Positions 25,570-39,432 of a stretch of DNA of 64,000 bases are shown one piece after another (position 1 is the first letter of the stretch; every line of letters begins with the position of its first letter). Made by a program: the position numbers and the translations under genes. Location: NCBI RefSeq assembly GCF_031755915.1, contig NC_083383.1, positions 16,295,001 through 16,359,000 on the forward strand. The letters run 5' to 3'. The stretch is from Ziziphus jujuba. Taxonomy: Eukaryota > Streptophyta > Magnoliopsida > Rosales > Rhamnaceae. The notes beneath the pieces are model-generated. The model ran no database searches. It was not told where the DNA came from and saw nothing but the letters and a program-made list of their open reading frames with translations.

Positions 25570-28500
25570 ATTAACACGGTTAACCCCATGAGCGGGAAAA
25601 ATAGACTTTCTAATATGTCTACATTTTATACTCATTTGTGTATAAATATTATAGCTTCGATCAAATGCGATTACCAATAAATTAATAACTTGCAATGCAC
25701 GTTACACCCATTTGGTATGATCATTCATAAAAAGCGTATAAGTGGCAATAAAATTAGTGTGATATACATGTATAGAAAAATTTTTATGGTGTGAACGTTC
25801 ATATTTTTTTATCATGTGAACATCTAAAAAGAGAACAATTTTTTAAAAAACCATCATCTTTATGTAATAGTATTGACGACAATTTCTTTATAAACCGTTG
25901 TTTTTTGTACGTTCACATTATAAAAATATACGGATATCCACACCATAAAACGGTCCTATGTATATAAGCGCACATATATATGCAAATAATTTTTTTTTTT
26001 TTTATGATGCATATCTAATATGCATCATGGCAGAGGTACAATTAGTCTCTTATTAGAACTTTTTCATCAGAATCTCATTTATCAAGCCTTAAATATTTGT
26101 CAGGATTGAAATTTAAATGTATATTTAAAGTTTTATATAAATATAATGAAATATTAAAATTCTAAAAAAGATAAAATGGACCTGTCAAGATTTATATAAA
26201 TCCTGAATGTATTTTTAATTTTTAATCCTTATAAACATATGGTTAACGAGGAAGATCCTAATGAAAAATCCATCAAGATGTCATGATAAGAGTATATATA
26301 TACTAAGCATTTTTTTTTTTAAAGAGTATATATAAACTAAAGTTGGTTTCATATATATATAATATTATCCATACATATATATGTACAATTCTGATATAAA
26401 ATTATCAAAAAAATAAAATTATGATGTAGGAAGAATACGATAAAGATTATATGGTAAGGATTGTTTGTGTGGCAAACCATATCATTTAAATACCCTAATA
26501 TCGATTCCGTACCATACACGGCATGGCATGTGTAATCATAATAAATGATTTTGAAAATAATGTATAATAATTAATTATATTCAAATAAAATCAAATTAAT
26601 TAGTTATATTATTTTTAATAAGTAAAGACTAAAGATCAAATGCTAAATTTGTTATCAATTTTATAATTTTCATTTATATTGTTTGGTAGTTTTGCAAAAA
26701 TAAAAATATTTGAACGTCTTTTTTAATGGGTGCAGGTGTGCTACTATAAATTTAATTAGAGAAATAAAAAAAAATATATGATAATAAAATAATAAAAATT
26801 ATGCAAAATAAATCTGACAAAAATAAAACGATTGTATTAATTTGCAAAAAACAAATAAATTAAAGATTTTTAAATGCCTTGTAAATAAAAAGAACTTTAC
26901 GTATAAATTTAGTCAACTAGTAAGATACCAAAAACTAACAATCACTTTTTTAGAGAGTAAAAAAATATTATAATAAAAATTAAAATTAAGAAAAATATAT
27001 TATACAATAGTTGTATGTCTGATTGATTGGAAAATGAAAGATCACTTCTTTCATTGTCTATTTATATGTGAAGACCTTTAAAACTTAATAAGGATACAAA
27101 TATTATTTTGAATAATGAATGCAATTTTTTTTCAATTCCTAAATCAGGTTATTACTCCTATTAAACCTTTTTCCTTCATTATTTGAAAAATGATCATGCA
27201 TAGTTACCATCATTCTTAGTTTGAATTCACAAACCTAACCTTATTTATGCCCTCATTCGTTCAAGAAAAAAAATTATTTATTTCTAAAAATAATTAGCCT
27301 TATTGAAACTTTATTTTGCTCCAAAAAATAATTATTATTTTAAAAAAGTATTATTTGTCTTATTCAGATTTATTTATTACCTCCCAAAAAATAAAAGTAG
27401 TTTTATTCAGGCTTATTGAATTTCACAAATAATTCTCAAATTTTATTATTACTATTTAAAAATTGTAATTTGGGTGTTTAGGTGGAAAAAATGCAATTTG
27501 GGTGTTTTGGACCAACATGTCTTAAATAATTTGTTACCTTTATATTTATTTTTCTATATTTAAAAACCCAAATGAAATTAAATACAGCCTATTTACCGAT
27601 TATAATATTAACTATACATAAATGATATTTAATTAATATTTATGAAGTAATTTGAATTTTTAATTTATTAGTTAGAAAGTATTTGCCCGTAATATATTAT
27701 CCTAATTTTTACTTGATTTAGAAGATCATTTTCAAAGTTTTAACATTAATAATATTTGTTTTATGTGCATTAATTTTCAAATTTTAAATTTTAACATCTC
27801 AATATCATAATTAATATTCAATATGAGATTCTTTAATTGTCTATATTAATTACTCATTATAATAATATGTACAATTTGAAATTTGAATAGACTTATATTG
27901 AAATTGTCTATTTTAAATTAATGGATTATTTATTATTGGCAAATAATATCTTAAATAATTTATATGAGCTAAATTTTTAAATTTTAAATTTAAAGCCTTA
28001 TATTAAAAATTTTAAGTTTTAAATTAATAGGCATTCAGTATGAATAATTGATTAATGTATGGAGATAAAAAATTTATATAGAACAACATTTTCAAATTTA
28101 AAATTTAAAATTTCAAGTTAATAATTAACTGATTTGTGCATGTGTAATGTCAATACATATATAAGGTAGTTTGTTTGGTAAATTGTGTGATATAGTTTTT
28201 CTATTTGTTAAAGGATGATATTTGTATAGTTTTTTCATAATTTATTAAAATTTTATTTTCTTATAAGGAAAGTGTTTTTTTTTTTTTTTTGGAAAACCTT
28301 TTATTTTTTTGGATAAGTTTTTGCAATATATTCTAATTCGGCATTGTCAACTTAATTATGAAATTCATCATCTTCAACTAAAAATCCACAGCAATTCACA
28401 TCCGTGTCTTATGATTTGGATGATCACGATTAAGATTATGCAATAAAAAAGAAGTAAATTAAAACTAAACAATAAAAAATAGAAATCCTAATAACTGAAA

Positions 28501-29910
28501 TTGAAATATGAAAAAATAAAAATAAAACAAAACCAAAATAAAATAATATAAAATATTAATAATCAAAATATTGTATATCCGAATTTTAAACAATCAAAAA
28601 ATGACACTTACTAATTTATAGCGAAATATATTTGGCTTATTTTGTAAATAAAATAATATGATTTGACTAGAAATACTATTTTACCATTTAACAATTATAT
28701 TCTAAAAAGCATATCTCAAATTTTAACTACCAATAAAATAAAATTATATTATTTATATAATTTTTTGTGGCAAAATTATATATATCTTTATTATTTTCTA
28801 TATAATGTTTATTTAAATAGAATCTCATTATGGTTGTTTGACAGCCTAATAATAATTATAAATTTTTTTTTTTATGTTTTTGAAGAAAAACTTAAGTATT
28901 AACATAATGACACATGGTAAGATTTTTATACAAACTATCTAACTTTTATATATAATATAGATTTTAATTTTCTAATATAAAACTTAAATGCGAAATTATC
29001 AGCTTACAATCAATATTAATTTCATTGTCTCCTATGTGACAATCAATATTAATGCATGGCTTACAATATAGAATGTCCTCACTATGAAGTCGACACAAAG
29101 TCTTTACTATATCAAAATCTTGTATACATGTACAGAGAGAAAGCTTTGACTTGTTAAGACTATAATTTTTAAGTTATGTTAAGCACCTAGTAACATAAGA
29201 AATGTTATGTACCTAATTAGGATCTTAATATTAACTTATTAATTAAAATAACACCCTCAACATTTGATATGACAGTAGGGTGCTCACTTTATGTTAGAAA
29301 CATGTTCCTAATAGAATAGCTCTCTCTCTATATATATATATATATAAGCAATTCTAATGTAACAAAAATGCGATAAAGATTTTATGGTATGGATAATATA
29401 CAAAAACCTCATGATGCACCATTCTTATATAGAGAAAGGCATTAGATTTGCATGGAACTCACTAATAGTTGTTATAAATGATTAACTGGATATTTTTATG
29501 TTTCTTGTGTGACCACCAACATTGATGAACTGACTTGCTACATAAAATATCTTTACTGTATATAAGATCCTCACAAGATTCTTATTATATTAAAATTATG
29601 TGTATATATATATATATATATGCGGCTAAGCTTAAGTAAGGTCTTTAATATTGGGACTAGCATTAGTACTTTCTTTTCTTTTCTTTTTTTTATTCTTAAG
29701 TCCTTATATCACATAAAAGTTTGAGATTTAATATGACAATTATTTTCACAGAGTTTCGACAGGGTTTACTTGTCTTAGATAAGATTTTAATCTGCCACTA
29801 TATCTATATTTGTCTATTTTTTAATTTTAAATTCTAACATATGTGATCCAAAATCTAGTAAAAGAAAACATAATATTAAAACTATCAAGTAGTTTTGATG
29901 TGAGCATGAC

Positions 29911-29943
<33 letters not shown>

Positions 29944-31894
29944 TAATAGTATCCTATCATGACATATAATTCAAATAAGTTAAGATAAAATGCAAATGAC
30001 GAATTTGTTTTGATTGATTTAGAATATATTCTAACTTCATAAATTAAGTTCTTGATAAGATTATTATTATATATACAAGTTAATTTATAAATACTGTAAT
30101 AATCTAATAGAATATGTAGCCCACTTTATGATGGGGCGACATGGGGGTAGAATCCATATATTATGGATAACAATTTTAATCTAAAAATTATTTTTGTTTT
30201 TCATTTTTCGTAAAAAATCTAAAATGAAAAAGTAAATCCTTTAATTATGACCAATAAAATTTATAAATCTGATTAATTATTTCTTAAAGAGAGACGAAAA
30301 TTGCTTACACTTTAATTTTTTGCCCTTATTTAATAGTGTGCTGTATCATATTATGCATAAAGCATGGTAAGTCGTCCATCATAGCAAATATTTTAGCTCT
30401 TCATGTTTATCTTTTAACAAAAACAAGTGATCGAAACCAAAATATTTGATAGTGGTTTTCTAATTTGTAAGTAGTTTTCAAACTCCAAATGAACCCTTTT
30501 ATTTTTTGCAATTAAACTCCACATATAATTTAAAAAGGTCTATACCATTTTGATTAAATTAAATAAAGTTATAAAAAGAGTGTTCCTCAATTAAAATTTA
30601 TATTTTGAGACATACACAGACCCAAACCATGCACTTTATTCTCTTTCTTTAATATTTAAGAGTTCACGTTACGTTTGTGACACAAAAGACAGAATAAAAG
30701 TTTTTTATTAGTTTAAACCACATGGATCAAAGCGATTAATTAAGTTTATCTTTTGAAGCTGTGAGCTGTCATAAACATTCGGATAAATTCCTCCTTCAAT
30801 GAACGCAATACAAGCACTTTATATCAAAATTAGAAAGTGATTTCCTTTCAAACTGATTGGTATAGACAAGGGTTTTTTGGAAAGTAAACAAGACCTATGA
30901 ATTATTTCAATGTTACTGGTTATTTTTTCAAGGAATATTTTATTTAGAGCTTTTAAATTTTTTATTAATTATAATTATATTTTTTAAAAAAATTGTTATT
31001 AATCTTCCGTTGTCAAAAATTGGTTAATTTTAACAGTTAAAAATCAAAATTATATTAAATGGTAACTAGCATATAAATTTGTTTTGATAAATATAAAAAA
31101 CTACAAAAAAATTAATGATGATTTTGTAAAAAAATATACTTAAATATAATTATGACAAAATTAAAAAAATTTAAATAAAAGTTGCCCGTTATTCTGAAGT
31201 AATATAACAAAATAAGTCATCCATATATATATATATATATATATACATATGATTTTATTTCTCCCATAAGTATTGCTCAAATTATTATAATGAAAAATAT
31301 GGTGCCATGAATATTAATAGTACTACTCTTTTTAAAGCTCAAATTTTCTAGGGGTGGACTTTTTTCATGTGTGAACCTCAACGATTGGAATGTACAAATT
31401 TATGGACTGCATATTTGAGTCTTAAACATGAAATTGTGAAGCACACCACTTTTTTAGACAACTCAATTTTGAATCCCACCATCAAATTAGAAATGACACC
31501 CAAAATTTATGTAAAAGTGGAAATAATTTTTAAAAAAACAAACAGATAGAAATTGTCATTTTATCTACAAAACCTACTGGAGGCCGATGGAATATTTTAT
31601 ACATTGTTAGATGTGGTGGTTTCAATAATTGGTTAATACTTACTATTCCTCATAGAGCTAGAAAGACATTTCCCTCCTTGCCTCCTAATTGGTATGAGAC
31701 GGAGGGACAACTTTGTCTAAGAAAATTATGCTCCACTTTTCCCATCATTTTCAATCACATTCCCGGAAATTAAGAATGAAAGATTTCTCATCACCTCGAG
31801 TAATGACCATCCTTTGCAGATCCTTATACATACTCGAAATCTTAGATTTGCTTTTCCAAATTAATATTAATTGTTTAGACAAAAGAAGATCTCC

Positions 31895-31926
<32 letters not shown>

Positions 31927-33014
31927 AAGATTCCAATATTTGTGCATGCATGTGCAGTGGAAAATAAATAATATAATTTTAGACATAAAAGTCTAGGATA
32001 CCCGACTGAGAAATTAAATTAATCTCATAAAGAAAATTAGCAGGTTAACCGTACATACAATATACACGATCATTATTAGCAACGTGAAATTAGATCAAAC
32101 AATTAATTAGTTCTATTCTCAGCAAAATAAAGTTCTAAGACTAAGAGACATTTGCTAAAAAATAAAAAATAAATAAAAAGAAATAAATCTCATGTTAACA
32201 TACTATTATCAATAATAACTTTTTTAATTTTTTATTACATAATATTTTTATTGTTATATATATATGTAATTGTACTATTTTGGTTAATTTCATGTGATTA
32301 GCCAACCAAAAACACTATATATATATATATATGGGCACTTGGTTATATATATATATAAAATTTTATTATTTGTCACCAATGATGATAATCATCAATGAGA
32401 CTAATACTAATTTGGTAGTTACTAATTACTTGCATTCAATTATTTATTGATTTTCATATACTATAAATTTAGTATAAAAAAAATGAATTATTTTGGATAA
32501 CCATTTAAATTGTCATATATCATATAAATTATATTAGTAATGATTATCAATAGCAATAAATAGCTTATATATATATTCAGGTTCCTATCAAATCAACATG
32601 ATGGTTTACTATTTATATATATATATATATTTTATCTGTAAATCATTTCAAAGATTACATTTAATCAATATTTAATTAATAATTAATTTTTAATTTTTAA
32701 TTTTTAATTTTTAATATGAATTAAAGACTAGTAAAATATTTAATACGTTGAGCTAAGATTCTAGGTGTGTGATGTATATTCAACAAATATATAATAGTAT
32801 ACAGTTTTATATAAATCATCTGTCACCCAAACCATCTGTCACTTAGAAGATGTGCTGAAGTGGCAAAACCTATTGGTGACACCTAATTGAATATCTAAAA
32901 TCTTACTAAAATTCTATTTGAGCAAGCGGGATGGAGGTGTTTGTATTATATATATATATGTAGTGTATATATGAAGATCGATGTTTTTGCATATATTCAG
33001 CCAGAAAAAGAAAT

Positions 33015-33230
33015 TAAGGATGGAGATGCATGGCACGTGCAGATAGTGAATGAGGATTAAATGGGACACAGACCATACGTGCAAATGGTAGAGAGAATGT
33101 TTGGGAGAGTGTCAAAGCAGAGAGGAGCATGGTTTGGCCACGTGGGGGAAGTCTCTCTGTCACGTGCGGAAGTCTCTCTGTCATGTGCTTCTGTCCCAAG
33201 AGCATGTGTGCCACATAAATGCAATCTGAA
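33015..33230 (+). ncRNA. Possible MIR164-like foldback
   Basis: The 21-mer at 33021-33041 matches mature plant miR164, as I recall it, at 19 of 21 positions, differing at positions 7 and 11 (T in both). It lies on the 5' side, as in known MIR164 precursors. A nested imperfect foldback can be drawn by eye. AGATGCAT (33024-33031) faces ATGCaATCT, GGCAC faces GTGCC (near 33210), TGGGACA (33062-33068) faces TGTCCCA (near 33192), and ATGgtAGAGAGA (near 33086) faces TCTCTCTgtCAT (near 33174). The stem opposite the 21-mer has bulges larger than normally allowed, so this may be a decayed or non-processed locus. The segment is the least AT-rich part of the 25-kb desert. No folding energy was computed. 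Confidence 0.3.
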
Positions 33231-33810
33231 TTTTTTTTTTAATCCTCCTGCATTTGCGTACCACCTCAATTCTCTTCTTGTACTATCTTTCTTGCCATCA
33301 TTTATTACAATTCGAACAGAATGACATTATGGAATTTCCAGTTCCTTTTTCTACTTTTCTCCAATGTATTTAGTTGCTAGACATTTCCTCACCTGTGCGA
33401 GAAAAAAGCAATTAATTAAGGCCCCGTTTATTAACATATTTGATTTTTGTTTATGTTTTTTTTTTCTTCTATTAAATTGTTGTGTAATTTATTTATTTTA
33501 ATTATTTATTAATGTTAGTTAATGATAATTAAGTATTTTAATTAATTATAAATTTAAAAAAAAAAACATAAACATCAAATGACGCTGAGGGCTGATTTTT
33601 TATTTTATTATATTTCTATATTTGTAGTTAATTGATAAATTTAATAAAATATAATCACTGTTAACAAACACTAATAAACAATTGAAATAAGCAAACAATT
33701 GAATTTAAAAAAATAAATAAAGACTAAGCAGATTGAAAACAACACTTAATTTTATATACCAATATTTTTTTACTAATATATTTGACAATTATCATTCTAA
33801 TAATTGGCAC

Positions 33811-33843
<33 letters not shown>

Positions 33844-34013
33844 CATAGGCTTTAAATGACATAATTCTATGATAGACAAAAAAATAAAGAGTTAAAAGTC
33901 TTATATTCATAAATGATTTTAAACATTTTTCAATTGACTATTTAAATAGTCAGAATGATTTCAAAAGTACCCGTGCATGGATTAGGCCATATATATATAT
34001 ATATGTATAGATT

Positions 34014-34250
34014 GATATTCACATCAGAACAACATAATGATTTTAACAATAGATTATTTTTTATTATCCTTGATGTTTAAATATAGAATTAATGACATAT
34101 TAAAATGTTATTTAAAAAAAAATTATTAAGATATGATAATTAATAAATATAATTTTAAATATTAATTATTGATACAATCCAAAAATTAAAAAAGAAAGTT
34201 CTAATGCTTGTTCTTATATTAAAGTACTGATTTGAGCCTTGCCACACACA
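34014..34250 (+). mobile_element. Dispersed repeat family copy A
   Basis: Collinear with 41771-42025. Both begin TTCA.AT.AGA.(A/G)ACATAATTATTTTAAC-like, pass through (T)TAATAAATATAATTTTAAAT in the middle, and end with a TT(C/T)TAAT.TT..ATTAAAG..(T)TGATTTGA motif. The sequence is diverged and non-coding. It is probably a small MITE or a decayed repeat end. A shorter related piece is at 36119-36241. Confidence 0.5.
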
Positions 34251-34349
34251 CATATACTTAAATATAAAGAGTCAAACTTATATCAAGACAATTTCAACTT
34301 CTTTTATTAGTTCTTAAATCACATTAAAATCAAAATTTAAAATTTAAAA

Positions 34350-36095
34350 GAATTAATTATATAATTGATTTTCAAACTATATTTTACAAGTCAGTCCTTA
34401 GAGAATTTTTTAGACAGTTTAATCTTCAAACCCATCAAAACATTGCATCATTAATTCCTGAACATCATTCCATCAAAAACCTACCATTAAATGCACTTAA
34501 CACATGCACGAGCTTTAAATTTTATTTTTTCACATGTTTTTTAAAGACCAATTTGTAAAACAAGATATAGTTTGGAGATTAATTTGTAATATCTGATATA
34601 ATTTGAGGATTAAATATGTAACTAACCTATTTTAGATAATATAAATTCAAAATAATATTTTCTTTAGAAAAATATTAAAAAATATAATTTGTTAAAAATA
34701 TTATTTTATTCAAAAAAATTCTTCAAATTATAATTTGTTCACAAAAATAATATAAATAATATTTTGTTAGACAAATAAAAATACCACTTTATTTCAAAAA
34801 TAATTAAAAAACACGTCCTTCAAAAAATACGAAAATTAACATTTTCTTAAATAAATAAAAATTATATTTTCTTAATATGTATTAGAAATAATATTTTCTT
34901 AAACAATTGTATTATTATTAGTTTTAATAATTAATAATATTTTCTCCGAAACTTCCATTATTATTAACAAAAAGGGTTAACTAAAGTAATTAATATATTA
35001 ATAATATATATTAAATATATTATTTCTTTAGAAAAATATTTAAAATATAGTTTATTAAAAAAAGGGACAAAAACATTATTTTATTCAAAAAAATATTAAA
35101 ATTATATTATCTTTAAAAAAATATTTTCTTTCAAAATACTAAAAATAACTTAAGAAATGATTAAAACTAACATTTTCTTCAAATAGTTAAAATAATAATT
35201 CAAAAATATTAAAAACTGTTTTCTTAGAAAAAAAAATAATATTATTAGTTAATAATATTTTCTCCATAATTTGAAGAAAAAATTATATTTTTTTACTTTT
35301 TTTTGAAAAATATTAATTAAAAATTTATAAAAAAATATGTTTCCTAATATTTTTTCTAAAAAAAATTAATTTCAATATTTTTGTGAAACAAATATAATTT
35401 TAACATTTTTGACTAACATAATGTTTTTGACATTTTTTTAATGGACTGTGCTTTTAATATTTTAATATGAAGAAAATAATATTTCTAATATATATTTTCA
35501 ATATAATTACTTTAGTTAAACTTTTTTTTTGGGTTAAAAATAGTACAATTTTTGGAGAACATATTATTAATTATTAAAATTAATAATATTGCAATTTTTA
35601 AGAAAATATTATTTTTTATTATTTTAGAAAGAAAATAGTATTTTGATATTTCTAACTAAGCATTATTCGTATTATTTTTGTGAACAACCGATAATTTGAA
35701 TAGAATTTTTTGATAAAATAATATTTTTGTCATTTTTAGCAAACTATATAATCTTGTATTTTTCTAAAGAAAATATTATTTTTAATATATATTATCAATA
35801 ATGGGTTAATTGCACGTTTAATCTTCAAATTATATTAGGTGTTACAAATTGATCTCTAATTATGTTCTGAGTTACAAATTAGTGCTTAAAATGATATGTG
35901 AAAAGATAAAATTTACCCTTCATTTAAAGCTCAAGTGCGCAATACGTGCACCAAACAGTAGACTATGGATGGAATAGTGTTCAAGGATTAGCAGTTCAAC
36001 TTTTTTGATAAGTTTAGAAACTAAAATGTAAAATAATAATAAAAATAATATTCATAAATGACAATATAATTTGGGGATCAATTATATAATTTATC
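34350..36095. repeat. Very long imperfect inverted repeat, about 1.75 kb
   Basis: The two halves are reverse complements over arms of roughly 0.8 kb. Outer blocks: AATTATATAATTGAT at 34355-34370 faces its complement near 36078-36092. Further in are matched blocks with CCATC..GCACTTnA..CACGnGCTTTAAA-like content, ATTAATTTGTAA..CTnATATAATTTGA, AATAATATTTTCTTTAGAAA, TTGTTCACAAAAATAATA, TTTAACTAAAGTAATTA (near 34977 and 35505) and GnCAAAAACATTAT (near 35066 and 35430). The centre is near 35250. There is no coding sequence. It is either a foldback transposon with extremely long TIRs or an inverted duplication of an AT-rich repeat. Confidence 0.8.
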
Positions 36096-36118
36096 TAATT
36101 TAAAAAGTGATCAAATAT

Positions 36119-36241
36119 GAATTTAATGATATATTAAAGCTTTATTTAGAAAAAATGAAGTCTATCAAACCCTTTGTTTAATAAATATAATTTTAAATTT
36201 CAACATTTTTTATATAATTTAAGAATTTAAAAAAAATTAAT
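36119..36241 (+). repeat. Dispersed repeat family copy C, partial
   Basis: Shares with 41871-41960 the order GAATTTAAT.ATATATTAAA, then TTTAATAAATATAATTTTAAAT, then an AATATAAT..AA tail. It abuts the right end of the long inverted repeat. Partial and diverged. Confidence 0.4.
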
Positions 36242-36285
36242 ATTAATTATGATATTAAACACCTCATTTGAAATTGATTGTTGGT

Positions 36286-36318
<33 letters not shown>

Positions 36319-39300
36319 GTATAAGATGTGGTTGTGGAAGGGTAGACGTTAGAGAAAGCTGGGGAAAAAAAAAACCAAAAAATATTCTTATCTTGTCCCA
36401 CCCAACTTGGTTTGAAAGCGTTTGGTGTCTTATCAAATTGGTAATGCTGTCTATTAAGCAAAGCAAAATTTTGCATCAAATTATAATACTTGAAAACTTC
36501 CTCATCTAATTTAGTCATATGTCACTATGATCATTACAACTATATTTATATTAATGTCCAAGGAAACAACTACCACATTATTATTATTATTATTATTGCC
36601 CTTCTGATAGCTAGTTTGTTTGGTTTTTTTCTTTTTCCCATAAAAACCAAAAAGGAAAGAAATTTATGTTTTTTTTTTTTTATTTTTTTATTTTTTATGT
36701 ATCTCTTGTCTAGCTAGTTTTTATAAAATTATTACCATAACTTTTTCCCCTTTTTTGGGTTAAAGTTGCAGTAGTGACTTGGCTTTCTTAAATATCCATG
36801 GCATGTAGGTCCGAGTTTGTTTGCTTAACTCCCCTTTCCCTCTTTTTGATTCACTATTTGTCCCTGTTTAAAGTTTAAGTCATAAACCATCCTCTTTTTT
36901 GATTGTGTAATTATGTTTATAATAATAATTACTATGGTATCAATTGCTTGTTTACCATCTTTTTAGTTTTTAGTAACTATGATGTCATACATTAAGTAAG
37001 GTTGTCTAATGTTATTGGTTCTCACACCCACACCATGACACTGTAAATTTTAAAAATATCACCTTTTTTTTTTTTTTAGAGTAGAAATTAATCAATTATT
37101 GTGTATTAAGTCATTTATCTATTTAAATTTTTATTTATTTATATTCAATTTATATTAGTTTTTTAATCATTATATATTGACACATTATTTCTCAAATCCA
37201 TTTGTAATTAAATAAGTTGATAAACAAAGTTGGTGTGCATAGAATTACTAAATTTCAAATATAATAATTTAAGAAAATATATACAAAACGAATTTGGAAA
37301 ACAATATATATATATATATATATTTTGTAAAATTATGTCTATTTATGAATAGCTTTATTTTAAACATACATGCATTATTTGTTTCCTTCATTGAATACAG
37401 GAGAAAATTACAAACTGTGCTCCTCAAAATTCACTTAAGTTTCAATTTTCTTCATAAACGTCTTTTTTTTTAAAAAAAAAGAAAAGAAAAAAAAAAGAAG
37501 CAATTTCTCCTCTGAAATATGAAATTATGTCAACATACGCCTTCCTAGTTTTTGGAAAAATTAACTAATTAATATTCAAATTGATTGTTTATATAAATAA
37601 AATATGTACGAATCAAAACTTTTGTGGAACAAAATTGTTTAAAATGCATCAAAACAATTTATTTTTGGTATTCTTTTTCAATTTTTATCAAAATAATTTG
37701 TTCACAAAATTTTTTATTTAAATATAAATTATTCATATGAACAATAAATTTTATTAAATGCAACAAAAAAAAATTTAAGGATTTGGTAAAATTAACGTTA
37801 TACCAAATTTCAAGAGACAAATTGCTTAAAATAATATGAATGTAAATAAAATTTATAAAAAATGTTGTCAAATATACGGTTCATCTCTAATTAAATCCAA
37901 AATATTTATGTGGCAAATATTTATAGGTTGATTGCATTATCAATTATTATTTGAATTTAAATCTAAAAACATAATATAGAATATATTAATATTTATCGTT
38001 GTCACTAATGAGTATATCCAATAGCCAATGTGGAATGTTTTATATGTAGCAGTAAAATTGACAATGTTGACATTTAGGTGGCTTATTAAATGTTCAATCA
38101 AACAAAAAATTTTCTTCAATGATATTGCACAAAATGCTATTGATAGCCATTAATAACTACTAATTAATTACATGTTTTATTAATTTTCTTCTTTTTAGAA
38201 AAAAGTTGAGTTTTTAAGGAAAAATTAACTTTTATGAAAAATAAAGGATATCTAAGAGAGACTTTAGATATTTTCACCTTGATATATCTAAGTTATATCG
38301 GTTTGATATTCATTCTATACATTACCATAGAAGAGTTGTTATTTTAAAATACCATTAACATTGTTTATGTGTTATGTATCTATTTTCATAATTTATATTT
38401 TTATTGAAAATGTTTTATGGTAAATGTAGCTTACTCAATATATGGCATAGAAATTAAAATTGTTAGGCAATATAAATGCATAGTTAATTGTAAAATTAAT
38501 TTTTAATAGTAATGTATATAAAAGATATTATGGTTATCAATAAGTTAAATATTTTTTCTAAAGAATTAAATTAAATTTTTTTTTTAGAAATTTTAAAATG
38601 TTTAACAGACCTCCATCCAAAAATAAAGGGTTATATTGATAGTGTCCATTTTTTTTATTATTAATTAGTTTAATAGAATATTTAGATAAATATATTGAAA
38701 TTTTTTTTTTAAAGTAGTTGGCTATCTTTCTAATGTGATAAAAAAACTCTAATAATAAATAGAATAATTGAAGATGCTTTAAAAAATAACTTATTCAATA
38801 AAATTAGAATTTCCTAACTAGAAAATTCTTGATCAAATATATACTAAAATTATTTATTTATGAATAAAATTCAAAATAATACGACTATTAAAAATGATAA
38901 TAATCTAATTAACTAAAAACTGGGATGTGGGAGCGAGAGTAATTATTAAATCACAATTAAAAACATTGATAATATAAAATGAACAGCTATTTTCTTTTTA
39001 TATAAAAATGCCTACAAGTCGGTGTTTCAGTATGGAATTGGAGCCGACAACTTGATCCTAATTGGTCGGTTTGTCACGGGGCCTCTTGGAATACTCTGCC
39101 CTGCTACTGCTACTCTTCTTGTAATACGCTAAATTTCCATCATTTAACAAAAATCAATACTAGTTTGGGTATTTTACTGTCACATTTTATTTTTAATTAA
39201 ATTTTTATTTTTTGTGAAAAAATCTATACAAAATTATCATTATCTTTTTAAATTTTTGCATAGATATAAAAAATTAAAAGTAACTTTCAAAGCTTAAAAA

Positions 39301-39432
39301 TTATTTTTGGAAGTTTTTATCAATTTTCAAAATGTATTTCATCTTTAAAAGTATTTTTAACTAAAATCTCTTAAAAAATAACTTTCTCATAAAGCAAGAA
39401 ATAAGTGTAAAAGCTACACTAAACTAACGACA

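Larger units (their letters stand above)
18367..33014. other. Gene desert, AT-rich repeats (left part)
   Basis: About 14.6 kb without a supportable gene. It holds (TA)n tracts (near 18416, 19730, 19949, 20537, 21526, 21813, 29325, 29606, 29911, 31223, 31900, 32313 and 32618), A or T homopolymers, a poly(A)-(GAA)n tract at about 24757-24792, a 101-bp tandem duplication at 21108-21309 and a long inverted repeat at 23438-24526. Open frames are short and low in complexity. The lack of long direct repeats argues against an intact LTR retrotransposon. Confidence 0.6.

Noticed and set aside
26040..26290. Imperfect inverted ends (CATCAGAATCTCAT against CATTAGGATCTTCCT) suggesting a MITE
   Set aside because: Only short weak matches by eye and no target duplication; not firm enough to list.
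33061..33324. 87-codon frame across the 33-kb island
   Set aside because: The peptide derives from the tandem 22-bp repeat and a poly(T) run; a non-coding explanation fits better and no homologue is recognised.
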